From: Jeotgalicoccus sp036782755 | GTDB lineage: Bacteria; Bacillota; Bacilli; Staphylococcales; Salinicoccaceae | Length of the DNA: 9,580 bases | Assembly (NCBI GenBank): GCA_036782755.1 | Contig: DAIPYL010000052.1 | Span: forward strand, 1-9,580 | Direction: 5' to 3' | Shown here: one piece after another, positions 7,153 through 9,580 of the stretch | How positions within the stretch are numbered: the first letter of the stretch is position 1 | Layout: each line of letters begins with the position of its first letter | The notes under the pieces: generated by a model | The model's database searches: none | Told to the model about the DNA's origin: nothing | The model's input: the letters and a program-made list of their open reading frames with translations, nothing else | Program-made: the position numbers and the translations under genes

Positions 7153-8326
7153 GTGATTTCACCCAATTAATTATTTCTGCTTCATTATTATTAAGATTCC
7201 CGAGCAGTACTTCCCGTTCAATCATATCCAGACATTCGCGGAGCCACGGGCCGCCGCGTGCATTTAATCCGGCCATTAAGCTGTTGCCGTTAATGTCGAG
7301 ATCACCGCGGTTCTGAAGTACCAGATTCGGTTTGGCGCTGATTGCTTTATTCAGATGTTGAATATGTTTAGTATCAAGCAGGTCGTTTAATTTTATTATA
7401 TCATTTACGCTGTTTAAAATGTCTGTCTTAAAGCGGTATGCGATAAGCTTTTCATTTGTCTTGTCTGTCAGTGCATTGATGACCTTTAATGATTCTTTAA
7501 TTGCTGTTTTCTGACGGTTGGACAGCTTCAGTGTGCTGAGATGGTCTTTCAGATTGCTGTCTTTATACAGGTGAACTGCAGCTTCCTGCCCGAGAGATTT
7601 TGCAGCTGAATTCACGTACTGGTCTTTATCGATATATTTAAAAAACGGCATATACTGAAGAAGCCCGGTCCGCGCTATCATCTCTTTCGCACTTTTAACA
7701 TTGATACCGCGGTACAGTTTTTCGAGTTCTGCAGTAATCCGTTCCACGGCAACGTAATCCAGTGCCGCTGCATGTTCTTCTATTGCATCCTGAGCAGCTG
7801 TCGCCAGCTCAAAATCAAGCTGTGACATAAAACGGACAGCACGCAGCATGCGGAGCGCATCTTCATCGAAACGTTCCTCCGCGATGCCGACGGTATTTAT
7901 CAGTTTGTTATTAAGATCTTTAATACCGTTATGCGGATCATACAATTCCATATCGGCAGTCATTGCCATTGCGTTAATTGTAAAATCCCTGCGGCTTAAA
8001 TCTTCAGTCAGATGCTGCGTGAAGTACACATTGTCCGGTCTCCGGTGATCGGTGTATTCACCTTCAACACGGTATGTCGTCACTTCAAACGGAGTATCGT
8101 CCATTAGCACGATAATCGTGCCGTGCTCTTTGCCGACGTCGATTGTTTTTTCGAATAAATTCTCAATCTCATCGGGCAGTGCATTCGTCGTAATATCGAC
8201 ATCGCTCACGTTTCGGCCGAGCGTGTAATCGCGCACTGCCCCGCCGACGAAGTAGCCTTCATAATTATTTTCTTCAAAGCGTTCTATAATTTTTGCACCG
8301 GTTTTAAATAGATTTTGTTCCGTCAT
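7106..8326 (-). CDS. cca: CCA-adding enzyme (tRNA nucleotidyltransferase, class II)
   Basis: Cca adds or repairs the 3'-terminal CCA of tRNAs. The 406-residue product has the class II nucleotidyltransferase head: GGAVRD (28-33), the metal-binding Asp42 and Asp44 in SDVDITTN, HRRPDNVYF (94-102), RRDFTINAMAM (112-122) and the nucleotide-selecting EDALRMLR (155-162: Glu155, Asp156, Arg159). Neck, body and tail helices follow. Presence of one complete gene and typical Bacillales context favour full CCA addition rather than a split CC/A system, though sequence alone cannot prove this. The chosen start is the ATG at 8326, which begins in line with B. subtilis Cca and overlaps the end of bshA by 23 nt. 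An in-frame ATG at 8365 would add 13 unlikely residues from inside bshA. The last 15 codons overlap birA in another frame, so the C-terminal tail after about residue 391 is probably under double coding constraint. Confidence 0.95.
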   Translation of the reverse strand: MTEQNLFKTGAKIIERFEENNYEGYFVGGAVRDYTLGRNVSDVDITTNALPDEIENLFEKTIDVGKEHGTIIVLMDDTPFEVTTYRVEGEYTDHRRPDNVYFTQHLTEDLSRRDFTINAMAMTADMELYDPHNGIKDLNNKLINTVGIAEERFDEDALRMLRAVRFMSQLDFELATAAQDAIEEHAAALDYVAVERITAELEKLYRGINVKSAKEMIARTGLLQYMPFFKYIDKDQYVNSAAKSLGQEAAVHLYKDSNLKDHLSTLKLSNRQKTAIKESLKVINALTDKTNEKLIAYRFKTDILNSVNDIIKLNDLLDTKHIQHLNKAISAKPNLVLQNRGDLDINGNSLMAGLNARGGPWLRECLDMIEREVLLGNLNNNEAEIINWVKSHVKNEDGNIVFTDGR

Positions 8327-9467
8327 TATCTGCACCCGCCAAAAGCTTAGTATATAAATTTTCATATTCAGTGACGATGCTGTCCATATTAAAACGTTCT
8401 TTAACGTCTTTCAGCATGTTCGCCTGCATCTCTTCGTACAATGCGTCGTCGTTAAACAGCTTGATTAAATGCTGAGCTGCCTGTTTGTAGTCGCCGATTT
8501 CAACGACATAGCCAGTTTTTCCGTGCTGGATTACTTCCGAAATCCCCCCTGCTGTCGAACCGACCGGAATCGCTCCGCAGTACATCGCTTCAAGCATTGC
8601 AAGACCGAAACTTTCCTTGGCACTTAAAAGCAGGAACGCGTCGCTCAGTTTGTAATATGAGCTGACGTCAGACTGCTGGCCTGAGAAATGAACGCGGTCT
8701 TCAATGCCGAGATCTGCAACCAGCTGTCTGATGCTGTACATATCAGGACCGTCTCCAACTAATACGAGATGACAGTCGATTTCTTTCGCTGTTTCATGGA
8801 ATGTGCGGACAATATCATCCACATTTTTTATTTTTCTGAAGTTTGAAGTGTGCATGAGCACTTTCGCACTTTCAGGAATATTTAATTTTTCTTTCAGTTT
8901 ACGTTTAATTTCAGTTCTTTCGTCTGTATTGAAACGTGTTTCGTCGACGAAGTTATACACTGTCTGAATCTCGCTTTCCGGATTAATCAGCTGATACGTC
9001 TCTTCCGTCAGACTGTTGCTGACAGACGTCGCTATATCGGAATGGTCGATGCCGAATTTTATCGCGCTGACAAGTGACATATCGTGTCCGAGCACTGTAA
9101 TATCAGTCCCGTGCAGCGTCGTGACGATGCCGACATCTTTCTTCTTCGACATCTGTCTTGCCAGGATGCCGCAAACCGCGTGCGGAATTGCGTAATGCAT
9201 ATGGATGACATCTAAATCATAACGGTCGATGACCTCTGAAATTTTACTCGATAAAGTAATATCGTAAGGCGGATATTTAAAAACGCTGTAATCGTTAACC
9301 TCTGTACGATGCGTGTATATATTATCATAATTATGCTCAAGCCGAAACGGCACACTCGATGAAATAAAGTGCACTTCGTGTCCGCGGCGGGCCATTTGAA
9401 TACCAAGCTCAGTCGCGATGACGCCGCTGCCGCCAACACTTGGATAACATGTAATTCCGATTTTCAT
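8304..9467 (-). CDS. bshA: Bacillithiol synthase step 1: L-malate glycosyltransferase BshA
   Basis: BshA transfers N-acetylglucosamine from UDP-GlcNAc to L-malate, the first step of bacillithiol synthesis, the main low-molecular-weight thiol of many Firmicutes. The 387-residue GT4-family (GT-B fold) protein starts MKIGITCYPSVGGSGVIATELG, with the glycine-rich loop at 12-15. It continues with HMHYAIPHA (89-97), TTLHGTDIT (116-124), VGDGPD (237-242) and the GT4 EX7E motif formed by Glu285 and Glu293 in ESFGLAMLEAMYCG. There is no signal peptide or membrane segment, which fits a cytoplasmic enzyme. The ATG at 9467 has AGAGGTG 7 nt upstream (9475-9481). It is the first gene of the visible unit, and its position before cca and birA is the same as in B. 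subtilis. The later enzymes BshB and BshC are not in the window. Confidence 0.95.
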   Translation of the reverse strand: MKIGITCYPSVGGSGVIATELGIQMARRGHEVHFISSSVPFRLEHNYDNIYTHRTEVNDYSVFKYPPYDITLSSKISEVIDRYDLDVIHMHYAIPHAVCGILARQMSKKKDVGIVTTLHGTDITVLGHDMSLVSAIKFGIDHSDIATSVSNSLTEETYQLINPESEIQTVYNFVDETRFNTDERTEIKRKLKEKLNIPESAKVLMHTSNFRKIKNVDDIVRTFHETAKEIDCHLVLVGDGPDMYSIRQLVADLGIEDRVHFSGQQSDVSSYYKLSDAFLLLSAKESFGLAMLEAMYCGAIPVGSTAGGISEVIQHGKTGYVVEIGDYKQAAQHLIKLFNDDALYEEMQANMLKDVKERFNMDSIVTEYENLYTKLLAGADNDGTKSI

Positions 9468-9474
9468 AATTATG

Positions 9475-9481
9475 CACCTCT
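9475..9481 (-). promoter_or_regulatory. Shine-Dalgarno of bshA
   Basis: AGAGGTG on the minus strand, 7 nt before the bshA ATG at 9467. It supports this start. Confidence 0.75.
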
Positions 9482-9504
9482 AATGTGAAAAGTATCGTTT
9501 ATCA

Positions 9505-9526
9505 ATATTAATTATAATGAATATAG
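9505..9526. promoter_or_regulatory. A+T-rich palindrome resembling a PerR/Fur-family box
   Basis: Positions 9505-9524 form a 20-bp palindrome with a single mismatched pair. It overlaps the proposed -10 of bshA. Positions 9512-9526 read TTATAATGAATATAG and match the PerR box TTATAATnATTATAA at 12 of 14 defined bases. Binding to a -10 would be a classic repressor position. In A+T-rich DNA such matches arise by chance, so this is only a candidate. Confidence 0.25.
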
Positions 9527-9539
9527 CTGTATAAGGGAA
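9511..9539 (-). promoter_or_regulatory. Candidate sigma-A promoter for bshA
   Basis: A perfect TATAAT lies at 9511-9516 on the minus strand, about 44 nt upstream of the bshA ATG. Seventeen bases further upstream the -35 position reads TTCCCT (9534-9539), a weak match, and no TGn extension is present. The predicted 5' untranslated region would be about 35-40 nt and would carry the AGAGGTG site. An overlapping weaker alternative, TTGTAA - 16 nt - TATACA, starts a little further upstream. The rest of 9468-9580 holds no gene that I can support. Confidence 0.4.
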
Positions 9540-9580
9540 ATGAATCTGTTTACAAAGGTGTTATAAGTTGGGAATATAAT

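Noticed and set aside
8324..8365. Upstream ATG at 8365 as the cca start
   Set aside because: It would add 13 residues not seen in the family and lies well inside bshA; the ATG at 8326 lines up with known Cca N-termini.
9549..9580. A plus-strand promoter TTTACA ... TATAAT at the right edge for a divergent gene
   Set aside because: The spacer is 20 nt, too long for a good sigma-A promoter, and the window ends at the -10, so no gene can be shown.

Overview
The window is a compact, entirely minus-strand block of housekeeping genes from a Gram-positive bacterium of the Bacillales. The proteins look most like those of Staphylococcaceae: Nth and AsnS match remembered Staphylococcus sequences closely, and DinG has the Staphylococcus-type layout of an exonuclease fused to a helicase with no iron-sulfur cysteines. 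The base composition, about 40% G+C in a sampled stretch, is higher than in S. aureus and would suit a relative such as Jeotgalicoccus or Salinicoccus. That genus-level guess is inference.

In transcription order (right to left) the genes are bshA (bacillithiol glycosyltransferase, 9467-8304), cca (tRNA CCA-adding enzyme, 8326-7106), birA (biotin protein ligase/repressor, 7152-6196), dinG (exonuclease/helicase, 6183-3667), aspB (aminotransferase, 3634 into a gap), asnS (asparaginyl-tRNA synthetase, out of the gap to 1381), dnaD (primosome protein, 1322-699) and nth (endonuclease III, 712-50). A strong rho-independent terminator at 1-33 closes the unit. Three junctions overlap (bshA/cca 23 nt, cca/birA 47 nt, dnaD/nth 14 nt). 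The other visible junctions are 12 to 58 nt, which suggests one long transcript with translational coupling. A candidate promoter lies upstream of bshA.

Positions 2419-2518 are 100 N, most likely a conventional placeholder for a gap of unknown length. It removes the last ~20 residues of AspB, the aspB-asnS junction and the first ~85 residues of AsnS. Reading frames that run through the Ns are artefacts.

Functionally the block mixes translation (Cca, AsnS), DNA replication and repair (DnaD, Nth, DinG), redox thiol synthesis (BshA), biotin attachment (BirA) and aspartate metabolism (AspB). The order is the known Bacillus/Staphylococcus one, shortened: the panBCD, ypmA and ypmB genes found in B. 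subtilis are absent. I found no mobile element, CRISPR array, RNA gene or defence system. The most unusual items are a 15-bp RNA hairpin between asnS and dnaD whose 3' arm can alternatively pair with the dnaD ribosome-binding site, a DnaD that lacks the Trp of its C-terminal YxxxIxxxW motif, and a palindrome resembling a PerR box over the probable bshA promoter.
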